From: DATLED01 sp046597375
GTDB lineage: Bacteria > Actinomycetota > Acidimicrobiia > Acidimicrobiales > CADCTF01
Direction of reading: 5' to 3'
NCBI GenBank assembly: GCA_046597375.1
Contig: JBKJKM010000138.1
Coordinates: forward strand, 1 to 22,907
DNA length: 22,907 nucleotides
Shown here: in pieces, positions 1 through 10,200 of the stretch
Position numbering within the stretch: position 1 is the stretch's first letter
How the letters are laid out: every line of letters begins with the position of its first letter
Notes under the pieces: model-generated
Database searches by the model: none
Seen by the model: only the letters and a program-made list of their open reading frames with translations
Told to the model about the DNA's origin: nothing
Position numbers and translations under genes: made by a program

Positions 1-313
1 CCTCGGCGTCGCGCTTCAGCTTCTGCAGGATCCGGGCGGAGATCTCCTGGCTCTTGTACTTCTTCTTGTCGATGGTGCCGGTACAGTTCGTCCCCATGTG
101 GCGGTTGACCGAACGGATGGTGCGGTCGGGGTTGGTGATGGCCTGACGCTTGGCCACCTCGCCGACCAGCACCTCGCCGGTCTTGGAGAAGCCGACCACC
201 GAGGGCGTCGTGCGGGCGCCTTCGGCGTTGGGGATGACGGTGGGCTCGCCCGCCTCGAGGACCGAGACGACCGAATTGGTGGTGCCGAGGTCGATACCGA
301 CGGCCTTGGGCAT
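1..313 (-). CDS. dnaK: Chaperone protein DnaK (Hsp70), N-terminal fragment
   Basis: ATP-dependent cytosolic chaperone that, with DnaJ and GrpE, binds and releases unfolded polypeptides. Only the first 104 codons are present; the rest lies beyond the left window edge. The translation starts MPKAVGIDLGTTNSVVSV, and GIDLGTTNS is the Hsp70 phosphate-1 motif of the actin-like ATPase domain. It continues with GARTTPSVVGF, an RSVNRHMG segment and QEISARILQKLKRDAE, all familiar from bacterial DnaK subdomain IA/IB. The ATG at 313 is preceded by GGAGG (on the minus strand) about eleven bases upstream. The gene is divergent from the tandem-cyclase gene, and a HAIR-like inverted repeat lies about 57 bases upstream of the start, so HspR-type heat-shock control is likely. 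Identity is essentially certain from the motifs. Confidence 0.97.
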   Translation of the reverse strand, partial: MPKAVGIDLGTTNSVVSVLEAGEPTVIPNAEGARTTPSVVGFSKTGEVLVGEVAKRQAITNPDRTIRSVNRHMGTNCTGTIDKKKYKSQEISARILQKLKRDAE

Positions 314-369
314 GGTGGTGGTGCCTCCGAGAACTTGGTGAGTAGTAGTAGCGCGTGCAAGCTAGCAAA

Positions 370-390
370 GTTGAGCGCTTCACTATCAAG
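370..390 (-). promoter_or_regulatory. HAIR-like operator (putative HspR site) upstream of dnaK
   Basis: Read on the minus strand these 21 bases are CTTGATA, seven bases, GCTCAAC. The published actinobacterial HAIR consensus is CTTGAGT-N7-ACTCAAG, so length and spacing match exactly, as do 10 of the 14 conserved positions, including the CTTGA and CTCAA cores. HspR is the MerR-family repressor that binds HAIR and controls dnaK and clpB operons. The left arm contains TTGATA, which could serve as a -35 element. Downstream, TGCTAGCTT resembles an extended -10, although the spacing (about 19 bases) is long. The site sits between dnaK and the divergent cyclase gene and could influence both. HspR itself is not in the window. 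Confidence 0.68.
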
Positions 391-480
391 GTCGGGCCGA
401 CACAAGGTATTCCGCACATCCCATTTTTCCGCTGGAGAGCCGAGACCCATCCGTACACTGACGAGCAGAGCTCCAGGGCG

Positions 481-485
481 GGAGG
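481..485 (+). promoter_or_regulatory. Ribosome binding site that decides the cyclase start
   Basis: GGAGG four bases before the GTG at 490. The spacing is slightly short but acceptable. No comparable site precedes the in-frame ATG at 355, which supports the downstream start. Confidence 0.55.
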
Positions 486-489
486 CGGT

Positions 490-3400
490 GTGGCACCAGG
501 GCACGAATCGGACGTCGACCTCACGGCCTACGTTCCCGCCGTCATCGACCAATGGGTGTCGATGTCTCCGACGGCGCGACACCGCTCGATCGACGGCAGC
601 TTGCTGTTCACCGACCTGTCCGGGTTCACGGCTCTGAACGAGCGCCTGAGTAGGCGGGGCAAGATCGGTGCGGAGGTGATGGCCGGCGTCATCACCTCGG
701 TGTTCAGCGAGCTGTTGGAGGTGGCAGCCACCCGCGGCGGCGACATGCTCAAGTTCGGCGGCGACGCCTTGCTCTTGCTGTTCAACGGCGAGGGACACCT
801 CCGCCGGGCCGCCCTTGCGGCCGCAGAGATGCAGGCCAGGCTCCGCCAGGTCGGGCGGATCGACACCGGCGCCGGCATCGTACGGCTGCGGATGTCGGCT
901 GGTCTCCACACCGGTCGCGTCGACCTCTTCCTCGTTGGCGAGTCCCACCGCGACCTGGTCTGCGCCGGCCCGGCGGCGACGACGACGTGCTCGATGGAGG
1001 CCGTCGCCGACGCCGGTGAGGTCCTCCTCAGCCCGGCCGCCGCCCAATTGCTCACTTCGTCGTGGCTCGGCCAGGTGAAGGGGCCCGGCATCCTCCTGGG
1101 GCGAACGTCAAAGCCGAGCGACGACGACCATCGACCCTTGCATCGCTCGCCCATCGACGCCATGGGTTTCGTGCCGACGGCGATCCGCTCGCACGTCGCC
1201 CACGGTGGCCACCAGCCAGAGCACCGGCTCGTCACGGTCAGCTTCGTGAACTTTCAGGGCATCGACGACGACCTGGCGGCCGAGCGGTTCGACCTCGTGA
1301 CGGAACGGCTTCACGGTGCGATCTCCCATGCGCAGGAGGTGTACGACCGCTACGAAGTCAGCTTCCTCGCCACGGACGTCGGCAAGGACGGCACGAAGAT
1401 CATGTCGACCACCGGCGCGCCACGAGCGCTGGGCGAGGACGAGGACCGGATGCTCCTCGCCGCCACCGAGCTCGTACAGGGCGACCACGGCCTTCGCATC
1501 CACGTCGGCGTGAACCGCGGGCACGCCTTCGCCGGTGACGTGGGGCCCGCGTTCCGGCGCACCTACACGGTGCTCGGCGACACGACCAACATCGCGGCAC
1601 GGGTGATGGCCAGGGCCGAACCCTTCCAGGTGCTCGCCACGCCGGGCGTGCTCGAGCACGCGACGACGAGGTTCGCGCTGCACGTGATCCCGCCGTTCGT
1701 GGCGAAGGGCAAGGCGGAGCCGCTCGTCGCCTTCGGCGTCCGCCAAGCCGTCGGGAGAAATACTTCGATCGACCTACGCGAGCCCGGGCAGTTGGTCGGC
1801 CGCGAACCGGAGCTTGGCGAGCTCGTCCGGGCACTCAGCGATGCCCGAGCCGGCACCGGGACGGAGGTGCAGATCGTCGCCGAACCGGGTCTCGGCAAGA
1901 GCAGCCTCGTCGCCGCCGCCTTGGGACAGGCGGTGATCGAGCGGGTCGTGACGGCGGCGTGCGGCCCGTACGGCCAAGCGACGGCCTACTTCGCCATCCG
2001 CCTCCTGCTGCTCGACGCCCTCGGCCAGCCCGACCGCCCACTGGCCACCATTCGCCAACTGGTCCGACGCCATCGACCGCAGCTCCTGCCGTGGGTGCCC
2101 CTGCTACGCACCCTGTTTGACGAGCCCTGTCCGTCGACCGCCGAGGTCGACGAGCTCGGTGAGCAGTTTCGTCGACCTCGTTTGCACCTGCTCCTGACAG
2201 AGGTGCTCGAGCTCCTCCTGCCCGGTCCTTCGACGATCGTGGTCGAGGACGTGCACTGGGCCGACGAGGCGTCGGCCGAGGCCCTCGGCACGCTTGCCGC
2301 GGTGACGCCGCATCACCCCTGGGTGCTGATCACGACCCGTCGCCACGACGGCAAGGGGTACGTCGCACCGGCGGACCACAGGATTGCGCTGCAGCCGCTC
2401 GACGAGGACGGCCTCCGGAGCTTGGCCAGGAGGACTGCTGGCAAGCCGATGCGCCCGAGCCTGCTCGACGAGCTCTTGCGGCGCTCGGGCGGCAACCCCC
2501 TGTTTCTGCAAGAGCTGGTCAGGGCGGCGTCCGCCGGCGGCTCGCTCGACGCGCTGCCCGATTCGGTCGAGGCACTGCTGGCCGTCCGCATCGACCGACT
2601 GGATCCGGCGACACGGTCGGCTCTGCGGTACGCCTCCGTGCTCGGACTGCGCACGGACACGGCATTGTTCGACGAGGTCGTCAGCGGGCTGCCGGACACC
2701 ACCCCGGTCGACTGGAGCAAGGCGAGCGAATTCATCGAGCATTCGGGAACGGAGCTGCGGTTCCGGCATGCCCTCGTCCGAGACGCAGCCTACGAGGCGC
2801 TGACGTTCGGCCGACGGGTCGAGATCCACCGACGCGCCGCCGCGAGCTACGTCGCCCGGGGCGGTCCGGTGGACCTCATCGCCATCCACTACTGCCGCGC
2901 CGAGCAGCCGGAGGAGGCCTGGACGTACGCACTGGAGGCGGCTCGAACAGCGGCGGACAAGCTGGCCCACGCCGAGGCGATCGAGTTCTATCGGATGGCG
3001 GTTGACGCAGCCCGAACGACTCGGGCGGTCGAGCGACCGACCCTCGCAAGCGTCTTCGAAGCCCTCGGTGATTCCTGCGAGGTTGCGGGACGCTACGAAG
3101 AAGCGGCCGATGCATTCCGGTTGTCGCGGAAGCTGCACCCGGACCGGCCCGGCCTGAAGCGCAAGGAAGGAGAGCTTCGTGAACGGTCGGGTCGATACCC
3201 CGATGCGCTCCGCTGGTACCGACGGGCGATGAAGGATGCGGACTTGGCGGAGCAGGTCCGGTGCTCCCTCGCCTACGCCGGCGTCCGGTTGCGCCAGGGG
3301 AGATTTCGCGAGTCGGTGCGGTGGGCTCGGACGGCTCTGGACGACGCCAGTTCTCTCGACGACGAGGTCAGCGTTGCCCACGCGACCTATCTCCTGCACC

Positions 3401-4245
3401 TTGCGCTCACCTCCCTCGGACGGCCGGAGCGGATCGACTATCGAACGGGCGCCGTCCCGATCTACGAGCGTCGTGGTGACCACCATGCGCTCGCCAAGGC
3501 CCTGAACAACCTCGGCATCGAGGCGTATTACGGCGGCGACTGGGAAGCGGCGCTCACCTACTGGAGTCGCAGTAGGGAGGCCATGCGGCGCGTGGGTGAC
3601 GAAGTGGGCGCAGCCACGCTGTCGAACAACATCGGCGAGATCCTCTCGGACCAGGGGAAGCTGGCCGAGGCGCAAGAGCTGTTCGCCGAAGCGGTCGAGG
3701 TCTGTACCGCGGACGGCTACCCCCTCGTCGCCGCCGCAGCCGTGAAGAACGCCGGCCGTGCATTCGCCCGTGCCGGCCGATTCGATGAAGCACGGGGGCG
3801 GCTGCACGATGCGGTGCTCCGTTTCACGACGTTGGGCTCGGCGAACTGCCTCGCCGAGACGAAGTTGCTGCTCGTCGAGGTGGACGTGCTCGAAGGGCGC
3901 TACCTCGCGGCGGTCGACGCGCTGGCCTCCCTCGGAACGGACCCCTGCTGGACGCCGGTGCTCGAGGCGCTCGCCCTTCGTCTCCAGGGGTGCGCCGAAG
4001 ACGCGCTCGGCGACCGCGAGGCGGCGCAGGCTTCGCTCGAGGCGAGCCTTCGTGTCGGGCGATCGGCCTCCGCCGAATACGAGGTTGCTATGACCACCTT
4101 GGCCTTGGCCGAGATCCGGAGCGACGACACAACCCGGGCGGCTGCGGAGGCTCTGCTGAAGGTGCTGGGCGTGAGGCCGGACACGGTCGTCATGCGCGCA
4201 CCGGTCGCTGACGAACCCCAGGCAAGGGCTACTTCAGGAACTTGA
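490..4245 (+). CDS. Tandem class III nucleotidyl cyclase / NTPase / TPR protein (soluble adenylyl cyclase-like architecture)
   Basis: Predicted cytosolic cAMP-forming signalling protein, about 1251 aa. Two class III cyclase homology domains occupy roughly residues 30-205 and 245-410. The first keeps both metal-binding Asp residues (FTDLSGFT, D42; FGGDA, D92) but lacks the Asn/Arg pair. The second lacks the first Asp (VNFQG in that place) but has YTVLGDTTNIAAR, giving N367 and R371, with T360 at the adenine-selectivity position as in several bacterial cyclases and sAC. An AAA/STAND-type ATPase follows: Walker A EPGLGKSS with K470, Walker B VVEDVHWAD with D587. The remainder is helical with TPR-like repeats, clearest around residues 990-1120. 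I chose GTG at 490 because GGAGG lies at 481-485; an in-frame ATG at 355 would place coding sequence over the dnaK promoter and HAIR site. The 3' end overlaps the convergent exoprotein gene by 17 bp. Substrate (ATP rather than GTP) is inferred. Confidence 0.85.
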   Translation: MAPGHESDVDLTAYVPAVIDQWVSMSPTARHRSIDGSLLFTDLSGFTALNERLSRRGKIGAEVMAGVITSVFSELLEVAATRGGDMLKFGGDALLLLFNGEGHLRRAALAAAEMQARLRQVGRIDTGAGIVRLRMSAGLHTGRVDLFLVGESHRDLVCAGPAATTTCSMEAVADAGEVLLSPAAAQLLTSSWLGQVKGPGILLGRTSKPSDDDHRPLHRSPIDAMGFVPTAIRSHVAHGGHQPEHRLVTVSFVNFQGIDDDLAAERFDLVTERLHGAISHAQEVYDRYEVSFLATDVGKDGTKIMSTTGAPRALGEDEDRMLLAATELVQGDHGLRIHVGVNRGHAFAGDVGPAFRRTYTVLGDTTNIAARVMARAEPFQVLATPGVLEHATTRFALHVIPPFVAKGKAEPLVAFGVRQAVGRNTSIDLREPGQLVGREPELGELVRALSDARAGTGTEVQIVAEPGLGKSSLVAAALGQAVIERVVTAACGPYGQATAYFAIRLLLLDALGQPDRPLATIRQLVRRHRPQLLPWVPLLRTLFDEPCPSTAEVDELGEQFRRPRLHLLLTEVLELLLPGPSTIVVEDVHWADEASAEALGTLAAVTPHHPWVLITTRRHDGKGYVAPADHRIALQPLDEDGLRSLARRTAGKPMRPSLLDELLRRSGGNPLFLQELVRAASAGGSLDALPDSVEALLAVRIDRLDPATRSALRYASVLGLRTDTALFDEVVSGLPDTTPVDWSKASEFIEHSGTELRFRHALVRDAAYEALTFGRRVEIHRRAAASYVARGGPVDLIAIHYCRAEQPEEAWTYALEAARTAADKLAHAEAIEFYRMAVDAARTTRAVERPTLASVFEALGDSCEVAGRYEEAADAFRLSRKLHPDRPGLKRKEGELRERSGRYPDALRWYRRAMKDADLAEQVRCSLAYAGVRLRQGRFRESVRWARTALDDASSLDDEVSVAHATYLLHLALTSLGRPERIDYRTGAVPIYERRGDHHALAKALNNLGIEAYYGGDWEAALTYWSRSREAMRRVGDEVGAATLSNNIGEILSDQGKLAEAQELFAEAVEVCTADGYPLVAAAAVKNAGRAFARAGRFDEARGRLHDAVLRFTTLGSANCLAETKLLLVEVDVLEGRYLAAVDALASLGTDPCWTPVLEALALRLQGCAEDALGDREAAQASLEASLRVGRSASAEYEVAMTTLALAEIRSDDTTRAAAEALLKVLGVRPDTVVMRAPVADEPQARATSGT

Positions 4246-7200
4246 AGTTCGCCGTCAGCGCATCCGTTCCCGTGGCGGAGAGTCCTGATGCGAACGTAAT
4301 TCGGAACTGACGACACGCTCCTGCCCAGCGCTTCTCGGTCTTCCAGGCGTACACGAACGACTGCGTGGCCACGTCGTAGCTGAGTGACGACTGCCCCGCG
4401 GCCACGGTCGTCTCGATGGCGTCCACGGTGGCGCTGTTCGAGCACGAGATGGTTGACCACGTTGGGGCGAGCGCAGCCTTGTCGGCCACGAGCTGGCCCG
4501 CAGGATCGAGCAACTGGAACTTCAAGGGGACCCCCGATCCTGCCTTCACCGAGTTCAAGGTGGGCAAGTTGTCGACGGGCGAGAAGAAACCCCTCGTGCC
4601 GAAGGTGTCGTAGACCGTGTACGTCACCGTCTTCGTCGTGAGATTGCCGGCGACGTCCTGCGCCTTGACCGTGAAGGAGTTGAGGCCGACCTTCGCCGTC
4701 GTGTCGATCGGGGAGCCGCTGGCCGCCGGGCCTTGGCACGAAGCGATGCCGGTGCCCCCCGGCTCGTCGGAACACGTGTAGGCGGCGCGCACGACTTGGC
4801 CCTTGAAGTAGTAGGCGCCGTCGACCGGAGCGGTGATTGCGATGGCGGGATCCGACCGATCGACGACCCTGTAGCTGACCGGTGCCGTGCTCGTACGACC
4901 GAACGAGTCCGTCGCCGTGACGGTGAACGCCTTCGTTCCCACCGAGGAAGTGTCGATCGATGCGCCATCCGCCACCGTGCCGTTGCAGCTCGCGACCCCG
5001 GAGGGGTCGGAGCAGCTGTAGTCCGCCGGGACCTCGGCACCCTTCTCGTAGGCAACCCCTTGAACGGGCGATGCGATCGCAATCGAGGGGCCCTCGGTGT
5101 CGCCGGCGACGCTGACCGCAAACGGCACCTCGACCTCCCGGCGATTTCCGGCACGGTCGATGGCCACGACGGTGAAGGTCCTCGGTCCGGGCGTCGTCGT
5201 GTCGAGGACGGCGCCGTCGGCGACGTCGCCCACACAGACAACGACACCGTTGGCGTCGGCGCAGCTGTAGTCCGCCACCGCCAGCTGGCCGACGGCGAAC
5301 ACCTGGTTGGAGATCGGCGCCGCCACCTGGACCACCGGCGGTTCCGAGTCGGCGATCACGGCGTTGAAGAACTGGCCCTTGTTGGTGCTGTAGGCCACGA
5401 CGCCCTTGACGCCCTGGACCTGACCGAGCAGCTCGACGCGACCGTTCGGAGCCGACACCGTCTTGGTCCAGAGGCCGCCGGGAGTAGCCGGCCCATCGAG
5501 CTCGGCGTACTGCCAGATGCCAGCGTTTGGTGAGGTCGGGTCGTCGACCTTGTAGAGCACCGACGCCCGCTTGACCCCGTCGGCGGCGGACGCACGCATC
5601 TGGAACGTGAGGTTCCCGCCCGAGCCCGAAGGCGCGAACTGCGATGCCACGAGGTCGATCACCGGCGGGGTGACGCCACCGATGCCATAGACGACATCGG
5701 CGCTCAGCTGAGTCACGAGTCGCTCGATCCCGCCCTGGCCGACATCGTCACCCCGGGACTGTCCTGCTACCACGACGAGGCGCTGGTCGAGCGTCCCGAA
5801 CGGCCTCGTGGTCGACAGGTGGAGGAGGTTGGCCGGGTAGATGTCACCGTTGGCCGACGGCTCCGGCTCGTTGGCCGACAGGTCGATCGTCGGGAGGCCC
5901 CGAGCGAAGTCGCCGACCGGCACGTCCGATGTGGCGAGGCCCTTGAGGATGATGCCTGTCGCCGTGTTGCCAGGGACGGTGACGTCACGGGTCAGAAGCG
6001 GCTGCAGTGGACGGTACGGCGAGAAGGACACATCCTTATCCTCGCCGGCGGCCCAGTAAGTCCCGCGGGCCGACGTCTGCTGGACGACCTCGCCCGACGA
6101 GATCGGGCTCAGGGTGACGGTGGAGACAGGCGCCCCCGCCACCGCATCAGCCGTGGTCGTCGGGCCGGACCCGATCGTCGGACGGGGACCGGTCGGAGCC
6201 GGACCGACCCGCCAGAACGGGAGCCCGTAGAACGTCGCCTCGACGAGCACCTTCTCGTCGAAGACGCCGTAGGTGCCCATGGTGGCGAAGTACTCGTGCT
6301 TCGCTTGCACCAGCTTCTCGCCCAGAGTTGACCACGGGTCCGCCAGCTCTTCGGAGAAGAGGCTCATCAGCCGCTCGGAAAGGGCGTTGGCGACGGTGTC
6401 GCCGTAGCCGTAGCCGGTGTTCGCCACGTACACGGCGGCGCGCTGCTCGCCGTAGGCCTGCGCCCAGTCGAGCGACGCCGGATCACCCGGCGCCAGCGTG
6501 TCGGCGACGTTGAGACCGGCGTGGCAGCCCATGGTGAAGAGCAGCCGGCCGAGCAGCGTTGCCGCCGGCAGGTCCGCTTGGGGATCCGGGTTGTCGATGC
6601 CGTTGCGCACCTCGCCGACGGACAGCAGATCGGTCGAGGTGAACCCGGCGCCACCAGCCGACGTGGGATCCGCAGGTCCGGCCGGCTGGAGCAGGTTGTG
6701 GCTGTAGTGCGCGTTGACCGAGGAGATCGTCGGCGTGTCGGCGCCGAGCAGGACCGAGGTCAGATCCGCCTTCCTCCACGTCTCGCTGATGAGGCGTTGC
6801 TTGCGGGCCGTCTCGGCGTTCGCTCCCAGCGCGGCCTCGGTGTTGCCTGCCACCTCGGTCGCGCCGTCAGCGAGGAAGTCGTATCCCGAGGTGAACGTCG
6901 TCGCCGTGTCGGTGTCGATGACGCCGTTCTGTTGGAGGTACTGGTCGACTTGCCCGACGACGTCCGCCGGCGTCTCGACGAGACGGGCCACGGCCACCTC
7001 GGGGAGCTGGAGCTCGCGTCCGAGCCACGGAATCGAGGTGAAAGCGGTGTAGGCGTCGTCGCTCAGCACATAGCCGAAGGCGGCGGCGGCGTACAGCGCG
7101 TTCGCCCTGCCGCCGGAATCGAGTGTGAATGCGAGATCGGCAGCTTCGTCCTGCTCGTTCGAGAGGGTCGTCAGATCCGGGATGCGGGCGAAGGGCAGGG

Positions 7201-10200
7201 CCTCGTCGGTGCCGACGAGCACGACGTTGCGGAGGCTGCCCGAGGCGGCCCGGTAGGTCGCAACGACGTCGTTGATCTGCCGGACGACGGCGTTGGCGGC
7301 GTCGATGTCGCAGGGGTTGGCGTCCCAATTGGAGAAAGCGGTGTTGACCTCGGCGTCACCGTCGATCGGGACGACGAGCCCGTCGACCTCCGGTCGCGCG
7401 GCCATTTCCTGGAGCCGGGTCATCATCAGCGAGGCGTCCTGGCCGGGGTACAGCTGGCCGAGACGGTGCTGGTTCACGAGGAAGAGCGACTCCTTGCCCT
7501 CGACCGGCGCCGGCATGTACGGACGCGTCGGCGGCGGCGTGACGCCTCGCGGTGCACACTCGAGGTGGACAGGGTCGTACACCTTGACCCGCAGGACGTA
7601 GGGCTCGTCGCTGTGGGAGCCGAGGTAGCCGGTGACGCGGATCGTGAGTGGCGCGGGACCACCGTCGCTGATGATCTGGGCCACCTCATCCTCGGAACCG
7701 CGGTTGGCACTGATGCTCCCGACCGGGATGGACCCGACGGGAATGTCCTGCAGCGTCTCGTTCGCCAGGGCGCCCGCACCCTCCACGCCGCGACCGCCGT
7801 CCTCGATCGGGATCGAGCCGACAGGTATCGAGCCCACGGGAGTGGAAAGCGGTTGCGGCGACGGCATCGCCAGCGCCAGGTCGAAGTCGGCACCGTCGGG
7901 AACGTGGCTCAGGAACACACGTACGCGACTGCCCTTCGTCGGCATAGGCACGGTGATGGTGTCGACGTCGTTCCCGCTGGCGAGGTGTCCCACGATCAGG
8001 CGATCCGGCGTCTCGCCGCGCGAGGCGCTCACGTCCGGCTCCCCGTTCTCCGTGACGGTGACGGGCGCGGCGTCGGCAATCGACTGCACCGCCTGGCCAG
8101 CCCGGACCGTCAGGTCCGACGTCGCCAGTCCGAGCGTCAGCCCAGGGTGGGCGTCGAACGCCACCCTCACGAGCTGCGATGCACCTTGGCAGGCACCGGG
8201 AACGCTCCACCGGAGGCCACCACCGGGCAGCGCAATAGGTTCGCGGTTACCCCCGACGGCGCTGTTCTGGACCTGGATCGAGGCGGTTCCGGGGATGTAG
8301 CGGAAGTCGCCGAGGTCGACGTCGAGCTCGGCGGCTTGCCCGACCGGACACTCGACCGTCGCCGTGGCGGTGTAGGTGAGCTCGTTGCCGGCGATGCCGG
8401 CGAAGTCCTGCATCCCTTCGACGGGCAGCGACTCCCAGGGGAAATCCGACCTGACGAGCAGCGACAACAGGAGCTCGTAGAGCGTGATGTCACCGAGCTT
8501 CGTCGGGTCGATGTCCTTGAGCAGTATCTCGTCGAGGGCGGCGCGGATGTCCGCCAACGTCACGTTGTACGGGGCCAGAGCAGTGACGATCTCCCAGAGC
8601 TGCAGCCGCGTGGCGGCGTCATATCCAGCCGGGCCGAGGTCGTCGATGGTGATCGCCGGCGTGAATCCGGTAAGCGCCTCGCCGAGGTCGCGCAGGATCG
8701 CAGCGGGGTTCAGGGCGAGCCCCGCATTGACGGCGTCGGCCAGCGTTCCCTCGGTAGGACACGCCGGTTGTGCCTGCTGGCCACAGAGAAGTATCGAGCC
8801 GACGGGGATCGAACCGACCGGGATCGACCCCACCGGCGAGACCGCCAGGTCGATCGAGCCGACGGGGATCGAACCGACCGGAATCGAACCCACCGGAATC
8901 GAACCCACCGGGATCGAACCCACCAGGATCGAGCCCACCGGGATCAAGCCCACCGGGATCGAACCGACCGGGCTGTTCAGCACGCTGATGGAACCGACCG
9001 GAATGGAGCCCACGGGCGAACCCTCCACGGCGATCGAGCCGACGGGGATCGAACCTACCGGAGAGCCCTGCACGGCGATGGAGCCGACCGGGATCGAACC
9101 CACCGGAATCGAACCGACGGGGATCGAACCCACCGGGATCGAACCCACCGGAATGGAACCGACGGGCGCAGCGGCAAGCTGCGCGCCCAGGAACGAGTGC
9201 TGGTCGGGGTCGATGTTGGCGGCGGCGCAGGAGAAGCCCGTGGTGGCCAGCAACACCTCACACCACGTCGGCGTCGCGTCCGCGGTGGATCCGGAGGGAA
9301 CGGGGATCTCGTTGATCGGCACGGCGCCGAGCAGGAGCGACGCCAGGCTCACGGAGCCGAACAGGCTGTCGGCCAGTCCACTGGCGCGGAGGTCGAGCGC
9401 GGCGAACCGGGGCCCGGCGGTGGGATCGGCGAGCACGTTGGCGAGCGTCACCGACTGGCGGAGCAGGTCGAGGTTCGTTCCGGCGAGAACGGCGTCGACG
9501 GTGGCGTCGTCGAGGCCGAGGGAGGAGAACAACGTGCCGTTGAGCCCGATGCTGCCGACGGGAATTGAACCGACGGGAATCGAGCCCACGGGAATCGAGC
9601 CCACGGGGTTCCCCCGGATGAAGATCGAACCGACCGGGATGGAACCGACCGGCGACCCCTGGATGCCGATGGATCCGACGGGCGCCGCATCGAGGTCGAT
9701 CGAGCCTACGGGGATCGACCCCACCGGGATCGAGCCCACGGGGATCGAGCCGACCGGAATGGACCCGACCGGCGCTGACTGCACGCCGGCGGCGATCGAC
9801 GAGAGACGATCGGCTGGAATAGCCGCCAGATCGACACGGGCGACACCAGCCTGGGCGGTCGCACGCGACGCCGTGAGCGTTGTGCCCGAGACCGCAGCGT
9901 CCTCGGCCGCCGACCACGAGGGGTTGGCGTCCAGGAACCCCGTCGTCAGCTGCGTTTGCGTGGCCCCGGGATTCTCGATGCGCCAGATGGAGTCGTTTCG
10001 CGTAAATGCGAGCGCCGAGCCGCCGGGCTTCCACGCCGGATCGATCTCGTTCGAGAACGGCTCGTCGACGAGCACCGTGACGGCGTTCGACGCGTTCGGG
10101 TCGGCGACGTAGACACCAGCGGTGCCTTCGAGCGGCCCATTCGTGTACGCGATGCCCGCCGTCGACCAACTCGGTCGCATCTCGTTGTTCCCGGAGTTCG

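Larger units (their letters stand above)
314..489. other. Divergent control region between dnaK and the tandem cyclase gene
   Basis: 176 bases holding the dnaK ribosome binding site, the HAIR-like repeat (370-390) and, on the plus strand, TACACT at 454-459, a possible -10 for the cyclase gene without a convincing -35. The open frame through it on the plus strand is not supported as coding by any start signal. Confidence 0.5.

Noticed and set aside
355..489. N-terminal extension of the tandem cyclase from ATG 355
   Set aside because: It would overlap the HAIR site and dnaK promoter, has no ribosome binding site, and the extra residues resemble no cyclase N-terminus.
2104..3807. Minus-strand open frame of 567 codons within the tandem-cyclase gene
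   Set aside because: Shadow of the ATPase/TPR coding sequence; no recognisable domain or start signal.
8792..9166. CRISPR-like or satellite array suggested by regular short DNA repeats
   Set aside because: The period is 15 bases with no unique spacers of CRISPR length, the units differ synonymously, and the frame is strictly kept. It is a protein repeat.
6521..9568. Plus-strand open frame of 1015 codons opposite the giant exoprotein gene
   Set aside because: Composition is extreme (Arg, Asp, Gly, His runs) with no domain, and it is antisense to a protein with clear signal peptide and domains. It is a GC-bias shadow.
8484..10112. Plus-strand open frame of 542 codons with IEPTG repeats
   Set aside because: The IEPTG repeat is the reverse complement reading of the PVGSI codons. 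It lacks a ribosome binding site and any domain, whereas the minus strand continues into recognised domains.
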